Below are positions 16,822-25,373 of a stretch of DNA of 50,412 nucleotides, piece by piece (position 1 is the first letter of the stretch; each line of letters opens with the position of its first letter). Made by a program: the position numbers and the translations under genes. The DNA is from Psychrobacter urativorans. GTDB lineage: Bacteria; Pseudomonadota; Gammaproteobacteria; Pseudomonadales; Moraxellaceae. The notes under the pieces were generated by a model. That model did not search any database, was not told where the DNA came from, and saw nothing but the letters and a program-made list of their open reading frames with translations. The DNA lies in contig NZ_CAJHBT010000020.1 of the NCBI RefSeq assembly GCF_904846675.1, positions 1 to 50,412 of the forward strand. Reading direction: 5' to 3'.

Positions 16822-18219
16822 ATGAGCTATGGTGATGTCTGTATGGTAACTCTCACAAAAACCCAAGATAAATATCTACCCTATGTGCTGGCAGTGGCAC
16901 TGTTTATGCAGATTCTGGATGCCACCATCTTAAATACCTCGCTGCCACAAATGGCACAAGCGCTTGGTGAATCGCCCTTGAAGATGCAGTGGGCAGTGAT
17001 TAGTTATGCCTTAACCTTGGCTATCTTTATTCCAATTAGTGGCTTTTTAGCGGATAAATACGGCACACGCCGGGTATTTTTGACCGCGATTATCATCTTT
17101 TGTATTGGTTCCCTGCTCTGCGCGGCCTCACCTACTCTCAACCTATTAATTGGCTCGCGTATTGTCCAAGGTATTGGTGGCGCCATGATGACCCCTGTTG
17201 CGCGCTTGATTTTAGTCAAATCCTATCCGCGTAATAAGCTACTAACGGTAATGAATTTTGCGGTGATACCCGCGCTGATTGCGCCTTTGGTAGGCCCGTT
17301 ACTGGGCGGCTATATCGTGCAGTACACCAGCTGGCACTGGATATTTTTGATTAATATCCCGATGGGTCTGTTTGGGTTCATCATGGGTAAAAAGCTAGTC
17401 CCCGCTTTATTTGAAGATACCCAGCGCCTTGACTGGTCAGGCTTTCTATTATTTGCGGCGGCGGCTTGTGGACTGACCTTAGCGGTTGAATTTGGCTCAC
17501 AAACGGGACGTGGTCTATATGGATTAATACTCGCTTTGATAGGGGCAGTATTGGTGGGTGCCTATATTTGGCATGCCAAACGTCGGCCAGCACCCTTATT
17601 TCCGCTCAGCTTATTTGACATCCGTACCTTTCGAATTGGTATTGCCGGTAACTTATTTACTCGTCTCGGTATCAGTGCCGTGCCGTTTTTATTGCCCCTC
17701 CTACTACAAGTAGTATTTGAGTACTCGCCCTCACAGGCAGGTTGGTTGCTCGCTCCTATTGCAGTAGGCGCGATGGGCATTAAGCCATTCGTCAGTAAAA
17801 TAATTCAGCGCTTTAGCTACCGTAAGGTTCTAGTCTCTAACACTTTTTTGCTAGGCGTATTGATTATTGTGTTGGCACAATTCAATGACCCTTCATACTG
17901 GCCGTGGTTTATACCTATTCTAGTAATAATGGGTTCCTGCAACTCGCTACAGTTTAGCGCGATGAATACCATTACTATCGGTGATTTAGAAGGTCAACAG
18001 ATCAGTAGCGGCAATAGCTTAATGGCCGTCAATCAACAGCTAGCGCTCAGCTTTGGTATTGCTTTTGGTGCCGCCGTGCTTAACTTATTACGCGAGCGCC
18101 TACAGATGGATACTATGGCCGCCTTCCATACCACTTACTTGATATTGGGCATTATTACTATACTCTCAGGACTGTACTTCTTGCGCTTAAAGCCAGAAGA
18201 CGGTCGCGGTCTGTATTAA
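16822..18219 (+). CDS. MFS transporter, DHA2/MdtD-like
   Basis: A 465-residue major facilitator with about 14 predicted helices, of the multidrug DHA2 type and close in plan to E. coli MdtD. Landmarks are motif C-like ILDATILNTSLPQMA in helix 1, the A-motif loop GFLADKYGTRRVF, the helix-4 block GSRIVQGIGGAMMTPVARLI, and VGPLLGGYIVQYTSWHWIFLINIPMG in helix 5. Proton-driven export of a small molecule from the cytoplasm is expected; the substrate is unknown. The ATG at 16822 gives a short polar lead. ATG at 16843 (MVTLTKTQ) is an equally possible start, as neither has a clear ribosome site. It is divergent from the oxidoreductase operon. The downstream terminator belongs to the convergent bacterioferritin genes. 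Confidence 0.87.
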   Translation: MSYGDVCMVTLTKTQDKYLPYVLAVALFMQILDATILNTSLPQMAQALGESPLKMQWAVISYALTLAIFIPISGFLADKYGTRRVFLTAIIIFCIGSLLCAASPTLNLLIGSRIVQGIGGAMMTPVARLILVKSYPRNKLLTVMNFAVIPALIAPLVGPLLGGYIVQYTSWHWIFLINIPMGLFGFIMGKKLVPALFEDTQRLDWSGFLLFAAAACGLTLAVEFGSQTGRGLYGLILALIGAVLVGAYIWHAKRRPAPLFPLSLFDIRTFRIGIAGNLFTRLGISAVPFLLPLLLQVVFEYSPSQAGWLLAPIAVGAMGIKPFVSKIIQRFSYRKVLVSNTFLLGVLIIVLAQFNDPSYWPWFIPILVIMGSCNSLQFSAMNTITIGDLEGQQISSGNSLMAVNQQLALSFGIAFGAAVLNLLRERLQMDTMAAFHTTYLILGIITILSGLYFLRLKPEDGRGLY

Positions 18220-18245
18220 GAATAGCTTTTAAATAAGCCAGACAC

Positions 18246-18296
18246 AAAAAAGCCAGCACATTTGTATACCTTATAAAGTATAGAAATATGCTGGCA
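18246..18296 (-). terminator. Terminator of the bacterioferritin operon
   Basis: GCCAGCA (18252-18258) pairs with TGCTGGC (18289-18295), with more pairing inside. A plus-strand A-run gives the U-run for minus-strand transcripts. The outer sequence closely resembles the helicase terminator at 9493. Confidence 0.75.
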
Positions 18297-18333
18297 GATG
18301 TGCCTGAGTTATACTACTCTAATACTATTAGTA

Positions 18334-18816
18334 TTAAGGCGCTTTATCGTCATCCATCTGAGATTGAATATAATTCTGCACCCCAATCTCTTTAATGAGA
18401 TCTTCTTGAGTCTCAATCCAATCTTTATATTCTTCATTACCATCTTTTAGCTTCACCAATAGCTTACGCGATACATAGTCTTTATGCGCCTCACACAGGG
18501 TAATAGCCTCGGTAATAATACCGTACTTTTGCTTTTCTAAACGCAAGTTACAGTCAATCATCTCTGGTACATCTTCGCCGACAAGGACTTTACCTAAGTC
18601 CTGCAAGTTTGGTAACCCTTCCAACAATAAAATACGTTCAATCAGATCATCCGACCATTTCATCTCTTGGATGGACTGATGATAAAGCGAATCATTTAAT
18701 GACTCAAGCCCCCAATGCCTTGCGATACGCGCGTGCAAGAAGTACTGATTAATAGCAATTAATGATTGTCCCAGCACTTTATTTAATACTCTAATAACCT
18801 CTTTGTCACCTTTCAT
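18334..18816 (-). CDS. bfr: Bacterioferritin, heme-binding-type subunit with degenerate ferroxidase site
   Basis: A 160-residue bacterioferritin (iron-storage four-helix bundle forming a 24-mer). The start at 18816 (MKGDKEVIRVLN) is chosen because the family begins exactly so and GGGAG lies upstream; the in-frame ATG 33 bases earlier is not needed. Numbering matches E. coli Bfr. Met52, the heme axial ligand, is kept. Of the di-iron ligands Glu51 and Glu94 remain, but position 18 is Ser, 54 is Trp, 127 is Asn and 130 is Tyr. It can therefore probably bind heme but not oxidise iron by itself. The adjacent paralogue has the opposite pattern, so the two probably co-assemble. It is second in a bfr-bfr pair with a 79-base gap. 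Confidence 0.92.
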   Translation of the reverse strand: MKGDKEVIRVLNKVLGQSLIAINQYFLHARIARHWGLESLNDSLYHQSIQEMKWSDDLIERILLLEGLPNLQDLGKVLVGEDVPEMIDCNLRLEKQKYGIITEAITLCEAHKDYVSRKLLVKLKDGNEEYKDWIETQEDLIKEIGVQNYIQSQMDDDKAP

Positions 18817-18895
18817 AATATTCTCCCTCTTTATTAACCTACAAGTCACTGCCTTATAAGCCTAATACTTTAAGTTTAGCAAGACGCTTCAATTA

Positions 18896-19405
18896 TCAAT
18901 AATTTGGCGTATTAGACTCGTTAAGGTTAGGCGAAACTTCTGCCATTTGACTTTGTAGGTAATTAGGCAGACCGATCATATCGATAAGGCGCAGCTGCTG
19001 TTCAAGCCAATGGGCATGGTCTTCTTCAGTATCTTTCAGCTGTTCAACCAACATCTCACGGGTAACATAGTCGTGCTCTTCTTCACATATCGCAATACCG
19101 TCTTTAAGATGCTGTCGTACCTCATACTCAAGATCAAGATCCAGTTGCAACATCTCAGGAACTGTGCTGCCGATATGAATGTCGTTGACAGTCATTTTCG
19201 GCTTACCGCTCAGCATTAAAATACGGCGGATAATTTCTTGCGCATGCATGGTTTCGTCCGTCATTTCATGGCTAATACGGTCATACAGCTTGCCATAATA
19301 CCATTCAGCATACATCTCGGAATGGATGAAATATTGGTCACGAGCGGCCAGTTCACCGCCTAGTAAGAAGTTTAAATAATCAATAACTTTTTGGCTGCCT
19401 ATCAT
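18896..19405 (-). CDS. bfr: Bacterioferritin, ferroxidase-type subunit lacking the heme ligand
   Basis: A 169-residue bacterioferritin paralogue. The ferroxidase ligands are intact by alignment: Glu18 ([10 protein letters not shown]), Glu51 and His54 ([11 protein letters not shown]), Glu93 in DLDLEYEV, and Glu127/His130 in [10 protein letters not shown]. The heme-ligand position 52 is Thr instead of Met. It should oxidise Fe2+ and mineralise iron but not bind heme at the two-fold axis, complementing the downstream paralogue. The C-terminal extension (about ten residues, polar) is longer than in E. coli. The ATG has a GGGGAG ribosome site. Order on the strand is bfd, this gene, then the heme-type subunit, which fits iron storage plus reductive release. 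Heteromeric bacterioferritins are established in other gammaproteobacteria and Neisseria. Confidence 0.92.
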   Translation of the reverse strand: MIGSQKVIDYLNFLLGGELAARDQYFIHSEMYAEWYYGKLYDRISHEMTDETMHAQEIIRRILMLSGKPKMTVNDIHIGSTVPEMLQLDLDLEYEVRQHLKDGIAICEEEHDYVTREMLVEQLKDTEEDHAHWLEQQLRLIDMIGLPNYLQSQMAEVSPNLNESNTPNY

Positions 19406-19855
19406 AACGTGTACTCCCCTTTTTTTCAGTTTACGCTTTTCTTCTTATGCTTAACTTAATAACAGCACAGCCGGTAAACTGATTAGTAAAAATCAATGAG
19501 TGAAAATCAGAAACGACAATACGTCTTATATTGTTAGACAAATAGAGTAACACATAGGAGGGTATGGCTTGTAACGTTATGAACTAAGAATAAGATACCA
19601 GTTGAGAATAGTAATTAGATAGAATTACCAATAGCAGCTCAATGTATAGTTATGGTGTGATTTTCGATAGAAGGTTTAATAAAAATCAAGATAAAAAGGG
19701 CTAACAATAATACATATACGAGGGTAATAGTTATAGTGGACGCCCTACTTGATATTGCTTTCTTCATATAAGAAAGTAGGGCCAGTCCGATAGGTCTGAC
19801 TAGTCATTCATATACATGAAGTTATTTCAAACAAGCGAGCTTCAGGGTGCACTCT
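19406..19855. other. 450-base gap between bfd and the bacterioferritin genes
   Basis: No gene is supported. At 19742-19782 GCCCTACTT pairs with AAGTAGGGC; alternatively an inner CTTTCTT / AAGAAAG stem with loop CATAT forms inside GCCCTA / TAGGGC. The two folds share bases and exclude one another. A perfect palindrome TGACTAGTCA follows at 19797-19806. With no T-run this is a weak terminator behind bfd; a processing site or regulatory RNA structure is possible. The 19406-19740 part is plain AT-rich DNA that presumably holds the bacterioferritin promoter. Confidence 0.4.
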
Positions 19856-20047
19856 TTAAATTGCGTAAGCCAGTACATCAAGCTTAGCGTGATGCTCATC
19901 TAGGTAATCATTAACCATCGGTTCGCAGCAGCCGCAACAAGTCGCCACATCAAGCGTATCTTTTAGACCATCGAGCGTATCGATACCGGAGGCAATAGCT
20001 GCCTGAATTTGCTTGTCTTTCACGTCATTACAGATACATACGTACAT
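19856..20047 (-). CDS. bfd: Bacterioferritin-associated ferredoxin Bfd
   Basis: A 63-residue [2Fe-2S] ferredoxin of the BFD-like family. The cluster cysteines are Cys4 and Cys6 (MYVCICNDV) and a CCGCC block at 37-41, here with two extra adjacent cysteines. Bfd docks at heme sites of bacterioferritin and passes electrons that release stored iron as Fe2+. Its position upstream of two bacterioferritin genes fits this role, and the heme-type subunit is the expected docking partner. Ribosome site AGGAG. In relatives bfd is induced by iron starvation through Fur, and a Fur-box-like site lies about 230 bases upstream, though it is closer to the middle of the shared gap with arsR. Confidence 0.95.
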   Translation of the reverse strand: MYVCICNDVKDKQIQAAIASGIDTLDGLKDTLDVATCCGCCEPMVNDYLDEHHAKLDVLAYAI

Positions 20048-20476
20048 GGGCGTACTCCTACCTATTGGCTACTTATCGCTAGTTTTACTGCTGATGTAAT
20101 CTTAGCTTGGTTGTTAATCAGTTCATTGGTTATTTAGCTGGAGATAAGATTGGTTATGGGGCTGTTGATGAGACTAGGTTAAATGATGCTTAAAAGTAAT
20201 CATGATCCTAACAAACTCTCTGAATAAACAGTCTTAACAATCAATATCTTACAACGTTTGGCTTAGTGCTTATTATAATAACGATAATTATTACCATTTA
20301 CAATAACTTTTATAAAAAATATTATCTGTCACCGTTATATTGGTACATTTTCTATTAGCCATAATGATAAAAGGTGGTAAAATATCGATAAACGGCAAGC
20401 TATACCTTTTTTTAATTAAGTGGCTTTAATACTCGAGCCGCATCAGCAGTCGTTATGAATATTTTGGAAATTTTCT
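20048..20476. other. Divergent intergenic region between bfd and arsR
   Basis: A 429-base non-coding gap between start codons pointing away from each other. It is strongly AT-rich around 20260-20400 and holds a Fur-box-like site at 20277-20295. I see no small gene or RNA that I can support. Confidence 0.5.
20277..20295. promoter_or_regulatory. Fur-box-like site between bfd and arsR
   Basis: AATAACGATAATTATTACC matches the Fur consensus at 15 of 19 positions; a window shifted by six bases matches at 14. It could control bfd (the expected target), arsR, or both. Weaker than the site at 1653. Confidence 0.42.
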
Positions 20477-20803
20477 ATGCCTAATAATTGTGCCATGCAG
20501 CCCCTTGAGTTATTCAAAGTCCTGTCTGACCCCACCCGCCTTAAACTGTTCCAAATTTTATTTCAACAAAATCCACGCTGTGTGTGCGAACTGGTAGAAA
20601 TACTTGATCAGCCACAGCCGACGGTGTCGAGACACTTAAACCACCTAAAAAAACTAGGTATTTTGAGCTGTGTTCGTGATGGTACTTGGATGTGGTACGA
20701 AGTAGCGGACGACCTGCCAACCTGGTGTCAGGACATTTTAGACACTACCTATCAGACGCTAGTTGAGCTGCCGCTACTCGAACAAACAACAAACGATGGC
20801 TAA
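20477..20803 (+). CDS. ArsR/SmtB-family metalloregulator
   Basis: A 108-residue winged-helix repressor of the ArsR family. The DNA-binding part is typical (LFKVLSDPTRLKLFQILF, then QPQPTVSRHLNHLKKLGILS). The alpha-3 CxC metalloid site is present as Cys35-Val36-Cys37 (PRCVCELVEIL, like ELCVCDL of ArsR), with further cysteines at residue 5 and in GILSCVRDG. This favours sensing of arsenite, antimonite or another thiophilic ion. No arsenic-resistance gene is in the window: the gene stands alone before a bidirectional terminator. Its divergent neighbour is bfd, with which it shares a promoter region. ATG at 20495 is a possible shorter start. What it regulates is unknown. Confidence 0.88.
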   Translation: MPNNCAMQPLELFKVLSDPTRLKLFQILFQQNPRCVCELVEILDQPQPTVSRHLNHLKKLGILSCVRDGTWMWYEVADDLPTWCQDILDTTYQTLVELPLLEQTTNDG

Positions 20804-20864
20804 TTAGCATAGCGTGTGCTGTCACATTGTTACTAACTACTTTTTTTCTGCTTATTACACCCAT

Positions 20865-20896
20865 AAAAAAGACCTAATTAACATTAGGTCTTTTTT
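20865..20896. terminator. Bidirectional terminator between arsR and cysA
   Basis: AAAAAAGACCTAAT / ATTAGGTCTTTTTT is a near-perfect hairpin with T-runs on both strands, between convergent genes. Confidence 0.9.
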
Positions 20897-20950
20897 GCGT
20901 TATGAGCGCACAGTTTACGTGATCTAACCGTTGTCACATCCATACCAAAT

Positions 20951-21673
20951 CTACACTAGATCCAAAAAGTCACTGACAAAGGCGTTAGCTGGTCGGTTAA
21001 TCAGCTCCTCAGAGGTACCTACCTGCTCAACAATGCCATGGTTCATCACCACAATCTCATCGGATATGGCACGCGCTTCTTCTTGATCATGGGTGACCAT
21101 AATGCTAGTAATACCCAGCTCATGGTGAATATTTTTGAGCCAAGTACGCAGCTCTTTTCGGACTTTGGCATCAAGCGCCCCAAAAGGTTCATCGAGTAAT
21201 AATAGCTTGGGCTTGACTGCTAAGGCACGTGCCAGCGCAATCCGCTGGCGCTGACCACCAGATAGCTGATGCGGATAAGCATTGGCCACTTGCGGCAATT
21301 GTACTAAGTCTAATAGTTCTGCCACGCGATTATTAATATCAGCTTTGTTTGGGCGCTCATTTTTTGGTAATAAAGTCAGACCAAATGCGATGTTATCGGC
21401 GATGTTTTTATGACGGAATAAAGCATAGTGCTGAAACATAAAGCCGATATGACGTTTTTGCACCGGCGTATTGGTCACATCTAGCTCATCAAACAATATT
21501 TGCCCTGAGTCTACATATTCAAGACCGGCAATAATACGCAGCAAGGTTGTCTTGCCACAGCCTGATGGCCCAAGTAACGTGGTTAGCTTACCCGTAGGTA
21601 CGGTGATATTGATGTCATTTAGGGCGGTGAAGTCACCAAATGTCTTATTAACGTTCCTAATCTCGATGCTCAT
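20951..21673 (-). CDS. cysA: Sulfate/thiosulfate ABC transporter ATPase, short form
   Basis: A 240-residue ATPase that powers sulfate uptake with CysT and CysW. All nucleotide-binding motifs are present: Walker [13 protein letters not shown]-loop [11 protein letters not shown], signature LSGGQRQR, Walker [13 protein letters not shown] and the H-loop VTHDQEEA. The chain stops at SDFLDLV just after the ATPase core, so the roughly 100-residue C-terminal TOBE-like regulatory domain of standard CysA (about 350 residues) is absent. The DNA downstream (20865-20950) is a terminator, so this is a natural short form and not a window artefact. Last gene of the minus-strand sbp-cysT-cysW-cysA unit, 66 bases after cysW. 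Confidence 0.92.
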   Translation of the reverse strand: MSIEIRNVNKTFGDFTALNDINITVPTGKLTTLLGPSGCGKTTLLRIIAGLEYVDSGQILFDELDVTNTPVQKRHIGFMFQHYALFRHKNIADNIAFGLTLLPKNERPNKADINNRVAELLDLVQLPQVANAYPHQLSGGQRQRIALARALAVKPKLLLLDEPFGALDAKVRKELRTWLKNIHHELGITSIMVTHDQEEARAISDEIVVMNHGIVEQVGTSEELINRPANAFVSDFLDLV

Positions 21674-21739
21674 AGCGGTATCTCGTATTATGTCTTTATC
21701 TTATTGTGGCCGATTGTCTTTAACAGCCTCTTTAATCAC

Positions 21740-22687
21740 TTAATTAATAGCGTCTGTATCGTTATCAGTATGTTTTGCAACAGTCGCATTGGCGCTAACC
21801 GGTAGCTCTGGCGCACTAACTAAGCGCTCAGATTTGGCAAATTTGCGCTCTTGTAGCTTGGTCATCACCTGTTGAACCAGTAACGTGACCAGTGCTAACG
21901 CCGCAAGTAAGCTCGATAGAGCAAAAGCGGCGGTAAAATTGTAATCATTATAAGCAATCTCAACCAATAGCGGCATAGTGTTGGTCTCGCCGCGAATGTG
22001 ACCGGATACCACACTAACTGCCCCAAACTCACCCATCGCTCGCGCATTGGTCAAAATTAGACCATAAAGCAGCGCCCATTTAATATTAGGCAAAGTAATA
22101 TGCCAAAATGTCTGCCAACCGGTGGCACCAAGCGTCAATGCCGCTTGTTCTTCACTATCACCTTGGGTCTGCATTAAGGGTATCAACTCACGCGCAACAA
22201 AGGGAAAAGTTACAAATAGCGTGGCTAAAACGATACCTGGAACGGCATAGATAACTTGAAAACCAATGCTTTCAAGCCAGCCTCCCATAGTAGAGTTGAG
22301 ACCGAATAATAAGATAAACATTAAGCCGGCGACGACTGGCGATACCGAAAAGGGTAAATCAAGCAAAGTGGTAACCAGCTGCTTACCTTTAAATTGATAG
22401 CGAGTCACCAGCCATGCAATCGCTACCCCCATCACCATATTAATAGGCAACACTATGCCGGCAGTAATTAAGGTGAGCTTAATCGCTTGTACCGCTTCAG
22501 GATCGACCAACGAGGCTAAATAAAGCTGCCAACCATTTTTAAAGGCCTCATAAAACACCGCTAGCAGTGGAACCACTAACATGATAATCATAAATAACAC
22601 GGCAATGGTAATAAATGTGCGCCTTATCCAAGGCGTGTCTTTGGTCGCCGGGTTGCTTTGGTAGTCGTAGCTATTGGCTATTTGCAT
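21740..22687 (-). CDS. cysW: Sulfate ABC transporter permease CysW
   Basis: A 315-residue inner-membrane permease with six predicted helices and the coupling-loop EAA motif (EEQAALTLGATGWQTFWHITLPN), plus the CysW-typical NARAMGEFGAVSVVSGHIRGET. It forms the sulfate channel with CysT. Its ATG (ribosome site GGAG) begins one base after the cysT stop codon, so translation is coupled. The C-terminal tail beyond the last helix (about 35 residues, LQERKFAKSERLVSAP...) is longer than the usual CysW of about 290 residues. Confidence 0.95.
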   Translation of the reverse strand: MQIANSYDYQSNPATKDTPWIRRTFITIAVLFMIIMLVVPLLAVFYEAFKNGWQLYLASLVDPEAVQAIKLTLITAGIVLPINMVMGVAIAWLVTRYQFKGKQLVTTLLDLPFSVSPVVAGLMFILLFGLNSTMGGWLESIGFQVIYAVPGIVLATLFVTFPFVARELIPLMQTQGDSEEQAALTLGATGWQTFWHITLPNIKWALLYGLILTNARAMGEFGAVSVVSGHIRGETNTMPLLVEIAYNDYNFTAAFALSSLLAALALVTLLVQQVMTKLQERKFAKSERLVSAPELPVSANATVAKHTDNDTDAIN

Positions 22688-22688
22688 C

Positions 22689-23570
22689 TTAGCGGGCTCC
22701 TACGCGGCGAGACAGCTTCCACTGCACGATGTTAATGGTCAATAAGATCACAAATGAGATCAATAGCATGAATAACGCTACTGCGGAAGCACCTTGAATA
22801 TCAAATTGTTCCAGCTTACCGATAATAATCAGCGGTAAAATCTCAGACTGCATCGGAATATTACCCGCAATAAAGATCACCGAACCATACTCGCCAGTGG
22901 CACGCGCAAACATCATACCTGCACCCATAAGTAGTGCCGGTAATAGTTCTGGTAAAATTACCTTATTAAAGGTGGTTAAGCGATTGGCACCCAATACCGC
23001 CGCGGCCTCTTCAAACTCAACCGATAACTCTGCTAATACTGGCTGCACCGCACGCACAATAAAGGGAAAGCTTACTACGACTAATGCCAACCAAATCCCT
23101 ATCGGGGTAAAAGCCACTTGAATATCGAACTTTTCAAACCATCGACCAATCAAACCATTCGGCGCATATAAGGTGGCAAGGGAAATACCAGTAACCGCGG
23201 TCGGTAGTGCAAATGGCAAATCAACCAACGCATTAATCAGTGATTTACCCGAAAACTCATAACGCACCAATACCCACGCCACCAACGTACCAAATACCAT
23301 ATTGGTCAACATCGCTAAAAACGACATCCATAAGCTCAGTTTAATAGCCGCCATTACTTGCGGCTGACTGATGGTCTCCCAAAACCCCGTCCAGCCCATT
23401 TGGCTGGTGGTATAGGCCATCATAGCAAACGGTAATACTACTAATAGCGACAAGCTAAAGACCGTGATACCCATGCTCAGACCAAAGCCTGGTAGCACGT
23501 TGCGTTGACGCATGCGGGTCAGCCAGCCTTTTTTATTAGGTTTGCTGGCAGGAGAAGATGTTGCACTCAT
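22689..23570 (-). CDS. cysT: Sulfate ABC transporter permease CysT (CysU)
   Basis: A 293-residue permease with six predicted helices. It carries the CysT hallmark LVDLPFALPTAVTGISLATL, the EAA loop EFEEAAAVLGANRLTTFNKVILPELLPAL and FARATGEYGSVIFIAGNIP. It pairs with CysW. AGGA precedes the ATG. The gene follows sbp after 213 bases that include a hairpin at 23684, so the membrane components are probably made at lower level than the binding protein. Confidence 0.95.
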   Translation of the reverse strand: MSATSSPASKPNKKGWLTRMRQRNVLPGFGLSMGITVFSLSLLVVLPFAMMAYTTSQMGWTGFWETISQPQVMAAIKLSLWMSFLAMLTNMVFGTLVAWVLVRYEFSGKSLINALVDLPFALPTAVTGISLATLYAPNGLIGRWFEKFDIQVAFTPIGIWLALVVVSFPFIVRAVQPVLAELSVEFEEAAAVLGANRLTTFNKVILPELLPALLMGAGMMFARATGEYGSVIFIAGNIPMQSEILPLIIIGKLEQFDIQGASAVALFMLLISFVILLTINIVQWKLSRRVGAR

Positions 23571-23683
23571 AATGATGTCCTATTGCTATTGCCTAGCTAA
23601 TAATACTTATCGTTGTGACCATGCTGTCGTATGATGTTATCTATGCGTCGATAACCTGAATAAGCTCGTAGCTTAAAGGTATA

Positions 23684-23712
23684 AAGGACATAGCGCGGTT
23701 GGCCATGTCCTT
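23684..23712 (-). terminator. Intercistronic hairpin between sbp and cysT
   Basis: AAGGACAT / ATGTCCTT stem (23684-23691 and 23705-23712), followed on the minus strand by a weak T-rich stretch. Position after the highly expressed binding-protein gene suggests an attenuator or 3'-end stabiliser rather than a full terminator. Confidence 0.45.
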
Positions 23713-23783
23713 AGTAACGCGTTGCTTAGTCTGAAAAGCGGTCTAAAATCTTGATTATTTCGCTATGAAATCTAATGCAAGAC

Positions 23784-24896
23784 TTACTGCGGAGCATTAG
23801 TAGCTAACTGATCGAATACGCCGCCATCGCTGAAGAAAGTACCCATAATGTCATCCCATGAACCAAAGGCATCGTTCGGGCGGAAAGTTTCAATCGGTGG
23901 TAATTTATCACCGTTTTTATCAAGAACACTTTTTACACTAGGACGTAAATATAGGTCAGCAGCCAATTGCTGGGCAGGCTCACTCCATAAGTAATCAAGA
24001 TAGGCTTTTGCCGCAGCAGTGGTACCTTTTTTATCGGTAACCGCTTTTACAATGGCAACAGGGCTTTCAGACTTGATAGAATACTTAGGATAGATGATAT
24101 CTACTTGACCTTTACCAAAATCGGTAGCGGCAAGATTGGCTTCATTTTCAAAAGTGACGAGTACATCACCGATACCGCGTTGAACAAAGGTAGTGGTTGC
24201 CGCCCGTCCGCCATTTTCATAGACTTTAACGTTTTTTAGCACGTCTTTGACGTAGTTTTTGGCAGGCGCTTCCTCATTATTAAAAGCATGGAGGCCATAA
24301 CCATAAGCGCCTAAGAAGGCATAGCGACCATTACCGGTCACTTTTGGATTGGCCATTACAATTTCAAGACCGGGCTGGGTTAAATCTTCCCAGTCCTTGA
24401 TATTCTTTGGATTGTCTTTACGCACTAAGAAGACGATAGTACTAGTAAATGGCACGGCATTGTCAGGGAACTGCTCTTCCCAATCTGCCTCAACCAAGCT
24501 TTTTTTCTCAAGTAGCTCAATATCTGATCCTTGATTCATGGTTGCCACATCCGCTTGTAAACCGTTAGCGACTGACAATGCTTGTTTGCTGGAACCGCCA
24601 TGAGACTGATTGACAGTCACATTACTGTCTGGGTTCTCAGCTTTATAATGCTCAATAAATAGTGGGTTATAGTCTTTATAAAAGTCGCGCGCCACATCAT
24701 AAGAGACGTTCAACAGCTCAATGTTTTGACCTACAGCTGGCGTACCGTCAGCATTGGTATTCGCCTGCTCACTGTTACTACAGCCTGCTAGACCCAAAGT
24801 CATCGCAACGCCTGCCATACTTAATACGCTAAGCGCTTTATTTTTATAGGGGCTGGCTTTTTTGTTAAGCTGATTGCTTGCTGCGTAAGTTGTCAT
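23784..24896 (-). CDS. sbp: Periplasmic sulfate-binding protein
   Basis: A 370-residue substrate-binding protein of the sulfate ABC transporter. The N-terminus has a signal sequence ending in LGLAGCSN, a lipobox with Cys near residue 39, so it is probably a lipoprotein. The mature part has the family landmarks LLNVSYDVARDFYKDYNPLF, NQSHGGSSKQALSV, NPKVTGNGRYAFLGAYGYG and SPVAIVKAVTD. It catches sulfate (perhaps thiosulfate) and delivers it to CysT/CysW. GAGG ribosome site. First gene of the uptake operon. A degraded C-terminal half of a paralogue lies directly upstream (25039-25363). Confidence 0.94.
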   Translation of the reverse strand: MTTYAASNQLNKKASPYKNKALSVLSMAGVAMTLGLAGCSNSEQANTNADGTPAVGQNIELLNVSYDVARDFYKDYNPLFIEHYKAENPDSNVTVNQSHGGSSKQALSVANGLQADVATMNQGSDIELLEKKSLVEADWEEQFPDNAVPFTSTIVFLVRKDNPKNIKDWEDLTQPGLEIVMANPKVTGNGRYAFLGAYGYGLHAFNNEEAPAKNYVKDVLKNVKVYENGGRAATTTFVQRGIGDVLVTFENEANLAATDFGKGQVDIIYPKYSIKSESPVAIVKAVTDKKGTTAAAKAYLDYLWSEPAQQLAADLYLRPSVKSVLDKNGDKLPPIETFRPNDAFGSWDDIMGTFFSDGGVFDQLATNAPQ

Positions 24897-25038
24897 AAAT
24901 ACCTCAAAGTGTTATATGATTTAATGCAGTTATGCTAACAGCGCTAGCTTATTATGTTTAATGACGAATATGCGTATGTTTGTGCCAAAATGGAATATAG
25001 GACTAATTAGCCTGTTAAAGCTAATTAGCGCTTCTTGA

Positions 25039-25363
25039 TCATTGCTTCGGCGGACGTGCCAGCGTATCGAATACCCCGCCATCAACAAAAAAGGTCGACA
25101 TAATATTATTCCAAGACCCAAATACATCTACCGGCTCAAAGGTATTTATATTAGGCAAGGTATCTTGATTTGCCGCTAGTACCGTCTTATCACTAGGGCG
25201 TAGATACATCTTCGCCATCAACTCTTGCGCCGGTTTGTCCCATAGGCCTTTTAGATAAGCGTTTGCCGCCTCCGTACTACCATTTTTATCAGTGACGGCT
25301 TGGACCACCGCGACTGGATTATTAATACCGACAGAATAGCTGGGATAAACAATCTCAACCTTT
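25039..25363 (-). pseudogene. C-terminal remnant of a second sulfate-binding protein gene
   Basis: The minus-strand translation starting KVEIVYPSYSVGINNPVAVV and continuing to GGVFDTLARPPKQ aligns without gaps with the last roughly 105 residues of the neighbouring Sbp, at about half identity. The N-terminal two thirds are gone: the homology begins about ten bases after the sat terminator. The surviving frame is open and ends in a stop at 25039, with no ribosome site or plausible start. A leftover of a tandem sbp pair, probably not functional. Confidence 0.8.
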
Positions 25364-25373
25364 TTATAAGCAT

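Noticed and set aside
20477..20803. Start of an arsenic-resistance operon
   Set aside because: Only the regulator is present; a terminator and the sulfate transporter follow.
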